Positions 16,631 to 25,126 of a DNA stretch of 49,938 bases are shown here, piece after piece. Each line of letters opens with the position of its first letter. Positions within the stretch are counted from its first letter, which is position 1. The position numbers and the translations under genes are program-made. The DNA is from Deltaproteobacteria bacterium (GTDB lineage Bacteria > Desulfobacterota > DSM-4660 > Desulfatiglandales > Desulfatiglandaceae). The notes under the pieces were generated by a model. That model was not told the DNA's origin and did no database searches. It saw only the letters and a program-made list of their open reading frames with translations. The stretch is from assembly GCA_029933075.1 (NCBI GenBank), contig JAOZOW010000002.1, positions 1 to 49,938 on the forward strand, given 5' to 3'.

Positions 16631-17062
16631 ATGCTTGTAAAAACCTTTGCGATCAAGTCTCTTGTTGTCCAGGATACGATCATGGTCCTGTCTCTCGGGA
16701 TCGTGGTCTTTTTTTTATTGCGGGCACTGGCAAAAAAGAATATTAAGCACGGCATTGTATTTGTCATATGGATTCTCATTATCCTTTGGTTTTTCAACAG
16801 TCCCTTTTTCGGTTTCAGCCAGGTAACCGTCTCGCCAGATGGCATTCAATTGAAATATGGTCTGCTTTCCTTCAGGGACACGGTCGTGCCAATAGACTCC
16901 CGATGGGAGATTGAGACCTCACTGACAGGACTGAGAAAGATGAAAAGGGTCTACACTATTAGAATCGGAGACCGCAGGAGCATGAGGGTGAGATGGAAAG
17001 GTGGATATGATCTTCTCACGAAAATCGGGAAGGCCATTGAAGAAGCCAGACAGCGCCCATAA
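16631..17062 (+). CDS. small membrane protein with two TM segments and a PH-like tail, function unknown
   Basis: I do not recognise the family of this 143-residue protein. Two hydrophobic segments are clear, about residues 14-33 (QDTIMVLSLGIVVFFLLRA) and 41-58 (GIVFVIWILIILWFF). A soluble C-terminal half of beta strands follows (QVTVSPDGIQLKYGLLSF, VYTIRIGDRRSMRVRWKGG), the layout of bacterial PH-like membrane proteins. The ATG follows CAGGAAA. It lies 20 bases before the acyl-CoA dehydrogenase in the same direction and may be the first gene of that operon, though the link may be only positional. Confidence 0.65.
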   Translation: MLVKTFAIKSLVVQDTIMVLSLGIVVFFLLRALAKKNIKHGIVFVIWILIILWFFNSPFFGFSQVTVSPDGIQLKYGLLSFRDTVVPIDSRWEIETSLTGLRKMKRVYTIRIGDRRSMRVRWKGGYDLLTKIGKAIEEARQRP

Positions 17063-17082
17063 TCCTGCGGGCGAGGTGGAGG

Positions 17083-18234
17083 ATGGATTTCGAACTGTCC
17101 AAGACACAGCTTGATATCAGGCAGGCGGCCCGGGAATTTGCCGAGGGGGAGTTTCGGGATATTGCAAGGGAGTGCGATCTTAGAGAGGAATTTCCCCGCA
17201 CCCTTCTGGAAAAGGCTGGAGATCTGGGGTTTCTCGGGGTATTCATTGATGAGGAATATGGGGGCGCGGGTCTCGGCTTTCTGGAACATGCCCTGATACT
17301 GGAGGAATTCTGGAGGGTCGATCCCGGACTGGCCCAGGAGCTATGCTCCGTCACTTTCGGCGCGGAAGAATTTCTTCTTTTCGGGACCGAGGCCCAGAAG
17401 AGGAGATATCTCCCTTTGCTGAGCAGCGGGAAGGCCATAATGGGCTTTGCCATTACCGAGCCCGATGCGGGGAGCGATACCGCATCGGCAACCACCACCG
17501 CCGTAATGGAAGGCGGACAATATGTAATCAACGGCAACAAGGTGATGATCGGGAATGGCACGCTGGGAGACTTTCTCCTGGTATTTTGCCTCACCGAGCC
17601 CGATGTGGAGGCAAGGTCCCGGAGGCACAGCATCTTACTGGTGGAAACCGACAGGCCGGGATATAGCGCGCAGAGAATAGATGGAAAGATGGGCCTCCGG
17701 GCTTCCGATACCGCCAATATCTTCTTTTCCGATGTAAGGGTCCCGGAGGAGAATTTAGTAGGGGAAAGGGGTAAAGGATTCTATCAATTAATGGCGTTTT
17801 TTGACAGGTCACGGGCCTATGTGGCTTCCCATGGCGTGGGTCTGTCACAGGGTGCCCTCGAACTTGCAATCAAGCACGTGAAGAACCGCAGGCAATTCGG
17901 TCGCCCCCTGGCAGCTTTTCAGGTCACGCAGTTCAAGATCGCCGATATGTCCACGCGGGTCGAGCTTGCCCGGACCTTAACCCACAAGGCATGCTGGTTG
18001 GTGGATCAAGGCAAGGTTGATAGCAAAACCGTGGCCATGGCAAAGTGGTTTGCGGCCAGAACGGCTGTGGAAGTTGTGGATGAGGCGCTGCAGCTGCACG
18101 GCGGTTACGGATACATGAACGATCATGACATTGAGCGATTCTACCGGGCCGCCAAGGTGCTGGAAATCTACGAAGGCACAAAAGAGGTGGAGAAAATGAT
18201 AATAGCACGTCGGGTGCTGGGCAGGGTGTCCTAA
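17083..18234 (+). CDS. acyl-CoA dehydrogenase
   Basis: A 383-residue FAD-dependent acyl-CoA dehydrogenase of usual length. It should insert a double bond between C2 and C3 of an acyl-CoA and pass electrons to ETF. The N-terminal helical domain (FELSKTQLDIRQAAREFAEG) leads into GFAITEPDAGSD, the FAD/substrate motif, and the C-terminal helical domain ends in LQLHGGYGYMNDHDIERFY and VLEIYEGTKEVEKMIIARR. The catalytic glutamate cannot be placed with confidence: Glu in YEGT is at the position used by most short- and medium-chain enzymes. A strong GAGGTGGAGG precedes the ATG. It sits just upstream of the livK-type gene in an uptake, activation and oxidation cluster. Confidence 0.93.
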   Translation: MDFELSKTQLDIRQAAREFAEGEFRDIARECDLREEFPRTLLEKAGDLGFLGVFIDEEYGGAGLGFLEHALILEEFWRVDPGLAQELCSVTFGAEEFLLFGTEAQKRRYLPLLSSGKAIMGFAITEPDAGSDTASATTTAVMEGGQYVINGNKVMIGNGTLGDFLLVFCLTEPDVEARSRRHSILLVETDRPGYSAQRIDGKMGLRASDTANIFFSDVRVPEENLVGERGKGFYQLMAFFDRSRAYVASHGVGLSQGALELAIKHVKNRRQFGRPLAAFQVTQFKIADMSTRVELARTLTHKACWLVDQGKVDSKTVAMAKWFAARTAVEVVDEALQLHGGYGYMNDHDIERFYRAAKVLEIYEGTKEVEKMIIARRVLGRVS

Positions 18235-18295
18235 TGACAACAGGGCCACTCCTCCGGCTGCCTCTGGAGGTGTGTCCCGGAAAAGGAGGTCAGTT

Positions 18296-19573
18296 ATGCT
18301 GAAAAAAGTCTTGTCCGTTAGTCTTTTGGTAGGGGTGTTGGTCTTATGGAGTTTACCTATCCAGCAAGCAGCGGCCGCTGAGCCCATAATACTCGGTGTG
18401 CCTACCTCCCTCGGGTTTCTTGAAGGCAAGGAGGGCCTGTTCTGCGTCAACATGGCCGTAGATGAAGTGAATGCCAAGGGAGGCGTGAATGTGGGGGGAG
18501 AGATGCGGCCCTTCAAAGTAGTGGCCATTGACGCCCGCGGAGCCGAACCGGGAGTCCCGGTTGCGGACGTGATAAGGGCCCATAAGAAATTGATTCTGGA
18601 AGACAAGGCCAACTTTATCGTGTTCGGGTCATTTCGCTCCGAATGCGCCATTGCCTGTATGGACGTGGTGGGTAAGTACAAGGTGCCTATGCTCCTGGGC
18701 ACAGCCATGTCGCCTGCCATGGAGAAGAAGGTAAAGACCAATTACGATAAGTACAAATACACTTTCCGGGTATGCCTGAATGCGGTCTATCTGATCAAGT
18801 ACCTGGGTGGCACCATGGCATATCTGAACAAGCAGTTCGGCTTCAACAGGGTGTTCATCATGAACCAGGATGTGGCCTGGGCCAGGAAAACAGGGGATCT
18901 CATGATCAAGCTTGTCTTTGAAAAGATGGGCTGGGAGGTTGTGGGAAGACAGGCATTCCCCACGGGTTCCTCTGATTTTTCCGCGGCGTTGATGAAGGCA
19001 AAGGCCAAAAAAGCCCAGGTGATCCTGCCGATCTTTGACATGCCCCAGAGCGGAATCCTGGTCAAGCAATGGAAATCCATGAGAGTGCCAGCCCTTGTGG
19101 CCGGGTTTATCTCACCACTTGCAGGTCCCGCCGCCTGGAAGACTTTCGACAGGAAGATAGACGGGGCCATGAATTCCATCTTTGAAATCGGAAACATACC
19201 TGCTCCCAAGGTGCCCAAGTCCGTGGAGTTTTTTAACAAATACCGCAAAAGATATGGCAAGTCCATAGAAGCGGGACACTCTCCCGCCCCCGCTTATGAG
19301 ATGATCTATATCCTCAAAGATGCCATAGAGAGAGCGGGGAGCCTTGACAGCGACAAGGTTGTAGCGGAGATTGAGAAGACGGATCGTATGGGTGCAATGG
19401 GGCGCATCAGGTTCAACAAAGGGCATCAGGTCATTTATGGACAGGATCCCAATGAAACGGCCCTCGGCTGCATGGCACAATGGCAGAAACCGGGCAAGAG
19501 GGTGATCGTCTATCCCGAGTCGATCGCAGAGGGGAAGATTCAGCTTCCGCCGGGGCTCAAGCCCGTAAAATAG
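18296..19573 (+). CDS. Liv-type ABC transporter substrate-binding protein
   Basis: A 425-residue periplasmic binding protein of the branched-chain amino acid (Peripla_BP_6) family. A clear signal peptide ends near AAAAEP (residue 28). Ligand-fold landmarks are EPIILGVPTSLGF, GVNVGGEMRPFKVVAIDARG, a hinge-type MLLGTAMSPAMEKK and a C-terminal HSPAPAYEMIYILKDAIE. In Desulfobacterota such proteins often bind aromatic or short organic acids as well as amino acids, and the neighbouring CoA enzymes favour an acid. ATG 18296 was chosen over GTG 18272 because AAAGGAGGT lies five bases upstream. It heads livHMGF, and a perfect 13-bp-stem hairpin follows the stop codon. Confidence 0.92.
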   Translation: MLKKVLSVSLLVGVLVLWSLPIQQAAAAEPIILGVPTSLGFLEGKEGLFCVNMAVDEVNAKGGVNVGGEMRPFKVVAIDARGAEPGVPVADVIRAHKKLILEDKANFIVFGSFRSECAIACMDVVGKYKVPMLLGTAMSPAMEKKVKTNYDKYKYTFRVCLNAVYLIKYLGGTMAYLNKQFGFNRVFIMNQDVAWARKTGDLMIKLVFEKMGWEVVGRQAFPTGSSDFSAALMKAKAKKAQVILPIFDMPQSGILVKQWKSMRVPALVAGFISPLAGPAAWKTFDRKIDGAMNSIFEIGNIPAPKVPKSVEFFNKYRKRYGKSIEAGHSPAPAYEMIYILKDAIERAGSLDSDKVVAEIEKTDRMGAMGRIRFNKGHQVIYGQDPNETALGCMAQWQKPGKRVIVYPESIAEGKIQLPPGLKPVK

Positions 19574-19591
19574 AAACATCTTTTCTCCAGC

Positions 19592-19627
19592 GTCGTGCCC
19601 GATCGGCAACGGAGGATCGGGCACGAC
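19592..19627 (+). terminator. intercistronic hairpin between binding-protein gene and livH
   Basis: A perfect 13-bp stem, GTCGTGCCCGATC at 19592-19604 with its complement at 19615-19627, encloses a 10-base loop. Only a short CTCTTTG follows, so it may terminate partly or protect the binding-protein mRNA from 3' decay. It lies 19 bases after the livK-type stop and 54 before livH, a place where many bacterial importers tune the binding protein above the permease. Confidence 0.8.
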
Positions 19628-19680
19628 CTCTTTGACACAAAGGGACTAAACTGTTTCCAGCCGGGCTCCTTCGGGGCGCC

Positions 19681-20589
19681 GTGGGGTCGGCCTTTGGGGG
19701 TATTTCAAAACAATCCATGCTACTTGGCACCCTCATATACGGATTTGTAAACAGTACGATCCTGGCCCTCGTTGCCATGGGATTCAATCTCACTTTTGGC
19801 ATCAGCGGGGTGGCCAACTTTGCTTACGGCGCCACTTATATCTTTTCGGGATTCCTGGTCTGGATCCTGCTCAATTCCCTGGGGGTTCCTTACTTCTTCT
19901 CGGTCGTTATCGCCGTCATATGCGCGGCATTGCTGGGGTTTCTGATTTATTATGTGGTCATATTACGAGTGAAAGGCCTGGCACTTTCGGAAGTCATGGC
20001 CACATTCGGCCTCGGGTTGGCCATAATGGAACTTTTTCGCTATTTTGACTTTGTGGGTTTTCGTTACACGCTGCCCGTGTTCTTTGACGGCAGTATTTCC
20101 ATCGGGGATGTGTATATCGACTATCAGAGGCTGGCCATCGCCCTCATTGCCATGGCCCTGACGCTTTTCATCTACCTCTTCACACATCATACCAGAATAG
20201 GGCTTGCCTTTCGGGCCATTGCCCAGGATGAGCGCACGGCCCTCACCTTCGGGATCAATTCGGACAGAATCGGCGCTCTCAGCATGGCTTTCGGCTCGGC
20301 GCTGGCCGCTGTGGCGGCCATTGTGATTCTCCCTTTGGGCACCATTGCCGTCGAGGGAGGATACGATGTCCTGATAAACGCCCTTGCCGTGTGCATTGTG
20401 GGCGGGCTGGGCAGCACCATGGGGATACTTGTGGCCAGCGTTATGATCGGTTTCGCCCAGACTTTCACGGCCAATTACCTGGAGCCTCACTGGATGATGC
20501 TTGTGAGCTTAATCGCGATTGCGGTCGTTCTGGTGGTAAAACCCTCGGGGCTTTTCAGTCATCAAAAGGAGCTGGAAGAGAGAATTTAA
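19681..20589 (+). CDS. livH: Liv-type ABC permease, LivH subunit
   Basis: A membrane permease of the LivH type, up to 302 residues, with about eight or nine hydrophobic segments. The family signature near the N-terminus is GFNLTFGISGVANFAYGA, and the coupling region to the ATPase is RTALTFGINSDRIGALSMAFGSALA. It pairs with the following LivM to form the channel for the ligand captured by the upstream binding protein. The start is uncertain: GTG 19681 or ATG 19717. The latter begins directly at the first membrane segment but neither has a strong ribosome-binding site. The two ATPases and LivM follow without large gaps. Confidence 0.9.
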   Translation: MGSAFGGISKQSMLLGTLIYGFVNSTILALVAMGFNLTFGISGVANFAYGATYIFSGFLVWILLNSLGVPYFFSVVIAVICAALLGFLIYYVVILRVKGLALSEVMATFGLGLAIMELFRYFDFVGFRYTLPVFFDGSISIGDVYIDYQRLAIALIAMALTLFIYLFTHHTRIGLAFRAIAQDERTALTFGINSDRIGALSMAFGSALAAVAAIVILPLGTIAVEGGYDVLINALAVCIVGGLGSTMGILVASVMIGFAQTFTANYLEPHWMMLVSLIAIAVVLVVKPSGLFSHQKELEERI

Positions 20590-20615
20590 AAATTTCAAAG
20601 ACACGCCATGGCCTC

Positions 20616-21617
20616 ATGAAAAGACGAAAAGAAAGAATTGATCGGGGCATAAAGGCGCGCTCCGAAGACATCTTTGCCCTGACTTCTTACAGGGAGATGC
20701 TGTACCTCCTGTTTCCAAGGGCGGTGCCGGTGGTTATTCTCCTCGGGCTTACCCCTCTTCTGAGCCCCTACTGGCAGGAGGTTCTTATCTCCACGGCCGT
20801 GTATGCGCTGCTTGCCATAAGCTGGGATATGCTGATCTGCGCGGGACTTGTCTCCTTGGGCCAGTCCCTTTTTTACGGCATAGGGTCATATATTGCGGGC
20901 GCGTTGAACTATTACTGGCACTGGTCGCCTCTGTTTACCATACCGGTGGCTACCGTAGGGGGCGGACTCCTGTGCACCATACTGCTGCTCCCCGTGCTGA
21001 GATTGAGAGGAATCTATTTCGCAATGGTCACGCTGGTCCTGCCGCTCATGTTTCTCAGGCTCGTAGAGGCCACGCGAATACTTGGCGGCACCGAAGGACT
21101 CACCGGCCTTACACCCTTTCCCGGTCAACTGACCGCCCTTTATGTGATTCAACTGGGGCTTCTGTGCGCGCTATTCGGGTTCCGGAGAATCATCAATTCC
21201 GACTATGGCCTTATCGTGAGAGGAATCAACGACAATGACCGTGCGGTCATGAGTGCGGGACTCAATATTCACTGGTACAAGGCCCAGGTCCTTTTCCTCG
21301 GCGCTTCCGTGGGGGCATTCACGGGCGCATTCGGTACCCACCTGGACATGTTCGCGGGTATGCCCGGGTTTGCCCTGGATTATTCCATTATGCCGTTGGC
21401 CGCTGCGGTCGTGGGCGGAACGGGCACTTTTGCCGGGCCCATGTTAGGGGCCTTTATTCTGGTGCCCTTGTCTGAAATCCTCAGGGCTTTGGGTGCGCTC
21501 AGGATCGTGTTCTACGGGCTTTTCCTCGTTATTTTCGTGGTTGCATTGCCGGAGGGCATCTTTCATTATCTCCAGAGAAAGTACCACCAGTTTGAAAGAT
21601 GGGTGGAAGTGGAATGA
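20616..21617 (+). CDS. livM: Liv-type ABC permease, LivM subunit
   Basis: A 333-residue permease of the LivM type with eight to ten membrane segments. It opens with a basic cytoplasmic N-terminus (MKRRKERIDRGIKARSE). Family landmarks are GLVSLGQSLFYGIGSY, RGIYFAMVTLVLPLMFLRL, RIINSDYGLIVRGINDNDRA and AAVVGGTGTFAGPMLGAF. It follows livH by 26 bases, and the next gene starts inside its stop codon (ATGA). The ATG at 20616 is the first that gives a plausible protein; the frame is open further upstream but overlaps livH. Confidence 0.9.
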   Translation: MKRRKERIDRGIKARSEDIFALTSYREMLYLLFPRAVPVVILLGLTPLLSPYWQEVLISTAVYALLAISWDMLICAGLVSLGQSLFYGIGSYIAGALNYYWHWSPLFTIPVATVGGGLLCTILLLPVLRLRGIYFAMVTLVLPLMFLRLVEATRILGGTEGLTGLTPFPGQLTALYVIQLGLLCALFGFRRIINSDYGLIVRGINDNDRAVMSAGLNIHWYKAQVLFLGASVGAFTGAFGTHLDMFAGMPGFALDYSIMPLAAAVVGGTGTFAGPMLGAFILVPLSEILRALGALRIVFYGLFLVIFVVALPEGIFHYLQRKYHQFERWVEVE

Positions 21618-22369
21618 ACAGCCCTGCCGTTATACTCAGAGTGACCGACCTGTGCAAATCCTTTGGGGGTGTGAGGGCCGTCTCCTCGGTGAGCTTTGAT
21701 CTCAGCGATGGGGAACTCCTGGGAATAATAGGCCCCAATGGCTCTGGCAAGACCACCCTTGTCAACCTTATCACCGGATTTATAAAACCGGATGCCGGCG
21801 GGATCCGGTTCCGGGGGAAAGATATTACCGGCTGGCCGCCTTACAGGATCGTCACCCTGGGTATTGCCAGAACCTTCCAGATGGTAAGACCCTTCTACCA
21901 GCTTCCGGCTTACAAGAATCTTGTGGTTCCTCTTTACTCGCCGAGGGTAAGAAGGCTTGCCGGCGGGAAATATGGAGACAGGGATGCTGTGGCGCTGGAC
22001 CTTTTGGAAGAGGTGGGGTTTGAGCGTGATGCCTATGTCTCTTACAAAGTTGCGAGCGCTTTGCCTCAGGGCTACCTGAAAAGGCTGGAGCTGGCCAAAT
22101 GCATGGCCCTTCGGCCCGATCTCCTTGTTCTCGACGAGCTTTTCTCCGGTCTGAGTCTTGCGGAGGTAGCCGGCATTGTGCCCATCATAGAAAAACTGAG
22201 ATTCCAGGGCATGACGATCGTGATGATCGAACACCGCCTTAAAGAGCTTTTCAGGATCGCTGACCGTGTAATGGTCCTGAATTATGGCGAGAAAATAGCA
22301 GAGGGTTCCCCAGAAACGGTCATGGAGAGCGACGCTGTCAAGAAGGCCTATCTGGGCAGTGAGACCTGA
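21614..22369 (+). CDS. livG: Liv-type ABC ATPase, LivG subunit
   Basis: A 251-residue ATPase of the LivG type. Walker A is GPNGSGKTT, the signature is the degenerate LPQGYLKRLELA usual for LivG proteins, Walker B is LLVLDELFSGLS, and the H-loop is EHRLK. A Q-loop lies near RTFQMVRP. The ATG overlaps the livM stop as ATGA, favouring translational coupling; ATG 21599 is an alternative with a poorer context. With LivF it powers the livHM channel. Confidence 0.92.
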   Translation: MNSPAVILRVTDLCKSFGGVRAVSSVSFDLSDGELLGIIGPNGSGKTTLVNLITGFIKPDAGGIRFRGKDITGWPPYRIVTLGIARTFQMVRPFYQLPAYKNLVVPLYSPRVRRLAGGKYGDRDAVALDLLEEVGFERDAYVSYKVASALPQGYLKRLELAKCMALRPDLLVLDELFSGLSLAEVAGIVPIIEKLRFQGMTIVMIEHRLKELFRIADRVMVLNYGEKIAEGSPETVMESDAVKKAYLGSET

Positions 22370-22383
22370 CAGGGATCCGAAAT

Positions 22384-23130
22384 ATGCTCAAAGTTAACAA
22401 TCTCATGGTCTTTTTTGAGAACGCCCTGGCCCTGAACGACTTCAGCATGGAGGTCAAGGAGGGTCAGATAGTAGGCGTTATCGGCTCGAACAGCGCGGGA
22501 AAGACCACCCTCATGAATACCCTCTCGGGGCTGATTGTCGATATGCGGATCAAAGAGATCCGGAGGGGAGGGGAGCGGATCACGCTCTACGGGAAGATCC
22601 TGTTCAGGGACGAAGATATCACCGCAACAGGCCCGAGTGAGAGGGTCAGGAAAGGCATAGTTCTATGCCGTGAGAGACATCCGATCTTCCCGGAAAGCGA
22701 TGTCTTTGAGAACTTGAAGATCGCAGGATATCTGCAGAAAAGGAGCATGGTGCTGGAGATGATCCAATACGTCTTTGAACTCTTCCCCGCGCTTGCCCAG
22801 CTGAAATCCAGGAAGGCGGGATTTATGAGCGGGGGGGAGCAGCAGATGCTGGCCATCGGCATGGCATTGGTGGCCCGTCCCACGCTCCTGCTTCTTGACG
22901 AGCCGCTTTTGGGGCTCAGCCCGATGATGCAGAATCTCCTTGTGGATGCGGTGAAAAGCCTCAGGGCGAAGGCGGGGATCACGGTCCTCCTGAGCGAACA
23001 ATTCGCAAGGCCCGTGCTGCCCATAATCGACTTCGGGTACATCCTTGAAAATGGCATGCTGACCCTAACCGGCACGGGGGAAGAATTGATGGAAAACCCC
23101 GAGGTGAAAGCCGCTTATTTCGGAGTCTGA
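22384..23130 (+). CDS. livF: Liv-type ABC ATPase, LivF subunit
   Basis: A 248-residue ATPase of the LivF type. Walker A is GSNSAGKTT, the signature is MSGGEQQM, and Walker B is LLLLDEPLLGLSP. The H-loop position reads LLSEQFARP rather than the usual LivF VEQN, so the switch residue is Gln-Phe instead of Gln-Asn. The region GLIVDMRIKEIRRGGERI carries a small insertion before the conserved ITATGPSERVR. It lies 14 bases after livG, and the CoA ligase gene follows 48 bases later. Confidence 0.92.
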   Translation: MLKVNNLMVFFENALALNDFSMEVKEGQIVGVIGSNSAGKTTLMNTLSGLIVDMRIKEIRRGGERITLYGKILFRDEDITATGPSERVRKGIVLCRERHPIFPESDVFENLKIAGYLQKRSMVLEMIQYVFELFPALAQLKSRKAGFMSGGEQQMLAIGMALVARPTLLLLDEPLLGLSPMMQNLLVDAVKSLRAKAGITVLLSEQFARPVLPIIDFGYILENGMLTLTGTGEELMENPEVKAAYFGV

Positions 23131-23178
23131 CACTCCCTGTCCGGAGAAAGGCCCTGCCCAAGAGGAAAAGTAGGCCAG

Positions 23179-24807
23179 ATGGGACAAAATATATTCGGCG
23201 TATTTCAGGAATCGGTAACCAAATACGGCTCAAAGACGGCGGTGATCTATCTGGGCACTCGTTTCAGCTACAGCCGTGTCCTGCGGCTGGCTGAGAATTT
23301 TGCCGGCTCCCTCCTTGAAATGGGGGTCGGCCCCGGAGAGCGGGTGATCCTCTATATTCCAAACAGCATCCAGTGGATTGTCGCCTGGCTGGGTATCCAG
23401 AGGGCAGGAGCGGTTGCTGTCCCGATAACCCCCATATATACAGCCCATGATCTACGTTACATCGCCAATGACAGTGGAGCGCGGTACATTGTCTGTTCCG
23501 ATACCAACTACGGATATGTCCAGCAGGCCATCGCCGAAACGGGGCTCAGGAAGGCCGTGGTGACCAGACTCACCGACCTGCTCCCCTGGTGGAAGAGAAT
23601 CTTTGGCTGGGCCTTTGACAGGGTGCCGAAAGGAAAAGTAGCCAGGGATGCAAACACCCTTTCTTTCACCCACATGACCAAATCGCGCTCCGGCAGCCGC
23701 AGGCTCCCCCCGCTTGCAAAAGGAGAACATGATATTGCCGAGATCCTCTACACCGGCGGCACCACCAAGTTTCCCAAAGGTGTCCCCATAACGCACGGCC
23801 TGTTCCTCCAGTCGGCACTGGAGCAGATAACAACAAGCGACCCCCTTTTTCCGGCATCCGAAAATATTATCATCGGTTCCGCTCCCCTGTTCCATATCTT
23901 AGGCCAGACATGCGGCCTGAGCGTTTTGCTTGTGGGTGGAAGCATCATACTTATGCCCAAGGTAAACCTGGATGCCATATTCGATGCGGTATCCAGGTTT
24001 AAAGCCAGGACCCTTATCGGCGTGCCGGCTCTCTATCGGATGATTTTGGAACATGACAGGGTCGATTACTACGACCTCAGCTCTCTGAAATACTGCTTCA
24101 ATGGCGGTGACGTGCTTCCGGTGGAGGTGAACCAGAGATGGCGTCAGAAATTCAATAGGCCCATCTATCAGGGCTATGGCGCCACCGAGACCTGCGGGGG
24201 GGTCTCCATGTGTCCCCCGGACCGGGAGAACCCCTTGAAAAGTATCGGCAGGGTGGTCCCCAGCAAGAAAATCAAGATTGTTGATCCGGAAACGCTTGAT
24301 CCGGTAGCCATCAACCAACCGGGAGAACTGCTGGTCCATTCGGATAGGATGGTAAAGGCTTACTGGAACAAGCCCGAAGAGACCGCCGAGGCCTTTGTGG
24401 AGTTGGATGGACGACTGTGGTACCGTACTTCTGATATCATATCAATGGATGAAGAGGGAAACCTCTACTTCATCGACCGCACTGTCGATACCATCAAGCA
24501 TAAAGGGTACCGGGTTTCGGCCTCCGAGATAGAAGCCGTGCTTCAGGAACACCAGGCCGTCATCGGCGCTTGCGTGGTCGGAGTGCCTGACCCCAAGGTG
24601 GGGGAAAGGATAAAGGCATTTGTGGTGCTTAAGGAGGATGTTAAAGGCATCACCGGATATGATCTGATTAAGTGGTGCCGGGAGAGGTTGGTTCCTTATA
24701 AGGTCCCCCAGTACATCGAGTTTAGAGACATGTTACCCAAGTCCAAGGTGGGCAAGCTTTTGAGGCGGGAGGTTCGAAGCGAAGAAGAGAGGAAAGCACA
24801 ATCCTAA
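23179..24807 (+). CDS. AMP-forming acyl/aryl-CoA ligase
   Basis: A 542-residue adenylate-forming CoA ligase. The A3 motif is TGGTTKFPKG (residues 192-201). YQGYGATETCGG (A5), YRTSDIISMDEEGNLYFIDR (A7-A8) and HKGYRVSASEIEAVL (hinge) follow, and the catalytic lysine is in KSKVGKLLRREV. It should activate an imported carboxylic acid as its CoA thioester. It is the last gene of the acd-livKHMGF run, 48 bases after livF, so the imported ligand is probably its substrate; aromatic and branched acids are both possible. It differs from the FadD-like ligase at 12649 and is not a recent copy. Confidence 0.92.
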   Translation: MGQNIFGVFQESVTKYGSKTAVIYLGTRFSYSRVLRLAENFAGSLLEMGVGPGERVILYIPNSIQWIVAWLGIQRAGAVAVPITPIYTAHDLRYIANDSGARYIVCSDTNYGYVQQAIAETGLRKAVVTRLTDLLPWWKRIFGWAFDRVPKGKVARDANTLSFTHMTKSRSGSRRLPPLAKGEHDIAEILYTGGTTKFPKGVPITHGLFLQSALEQITTSDPLFPASENIIIGSAPLFHILGQTCGLSVLLVGGSIILMPKVNLDAIFDAVSRFKARTLIGVPALYRMILEHDRVDYYDLSSLKYCFNGGDVLPVEVNQRWRQKFNRPIYQGYGATETCGGVSMCPPDRENPLKSIGRVVPSKKIKIVDPETLDPVAINQPGELLVHSDRMVKAYWNKPEETAEAFVELDGRLWYRTSDIISMDEEGNLYFIDRTVDTIKHKGYRVSASEIEAVLQEHQAVIGACVVGVPDPKVGERIKAFVVLKEDVKGITGYDLIKWCRERLVPYKVPQYIEFRDMLPKSKVGKLLRREVRSEEERKAQS

Positions 24808-24893
24808 AGAATGAGGCCCCCTGGTTTCTTAACGGCCCTTATTCATTTCGATGTTTTTATCTGAAAATGCCGTCTGCTCCGTCTTAGGGTTGT

Positions 24894-24923
24894 CCACCTG
24901 ACAACTGGTTTTCATTCAGGTGG
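24894..24923. terminator. hairpin at the 3' end of the microprotein gene
   Basis: CCACCTGA (24894-24901) pairs perfectly with TCAGGTGG (24916-24923) over a 14-base loop. It overlaps the stop codon of the minus-strand microprotein and lies 87 bases beyond the + strand CoA ligase gene. No T-run follows on either strand, so termination is uncertain. Confidence 0.35.
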
Positions 24924-25026
24924 AAATTCCTAACCTGGGCAGTATGATTGCTTGAAGCAGGAACCATATCGCAATAATTACAACTAACCACAAAAAGTCC
25001 ATTCCCTTTTTTTCCTCCTCATCCAT
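24916..25026 (-). CDS. 36-residue membrane microprotein downstream of FmdB
   Basis: A short acidic-basic head (MDEEEKKG) is followed by one hydrophobic helix (WLVVIIAIWFLLQAIILP) and an RLGIST tail. AGGAG lies six bases before the ATG at 25026. An alternative ATG at 25002 has its own AGGAGG and would give a 28-residue protein. The 'LLQ..ILPRLG' tail resembles small membrane proteins found in other anaerobes, which suggests it is a real gene. It lies 100 bases after fmdB on the same strand and could share its transcript. Function unknown. Confidence 0.6.
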   Translation of the reverse strand: MDEEEKKGMDFLWLVVIIAIWFLLQAIILPRLGIST

Positions 25027-25126
25027 CCGGATCTCCTGTCTACACTTCCAGGCCCGTCTCGTCCTGCTGCTGGGATAGGGAGTTCCGTTTACCGACACAG
25101 CCCACGGCCGTGTTTTCCTAAGAGGC

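Noticed and set aside
21614-22369. Degenerate ABC signature (LPQGYLKR) as a sign of an inactive LivG
   Set aside because: LivG proteins normally have a poor LSGGQ match; the second LivG here (LTPVEKK) shows the same. Walker A and B are intact.
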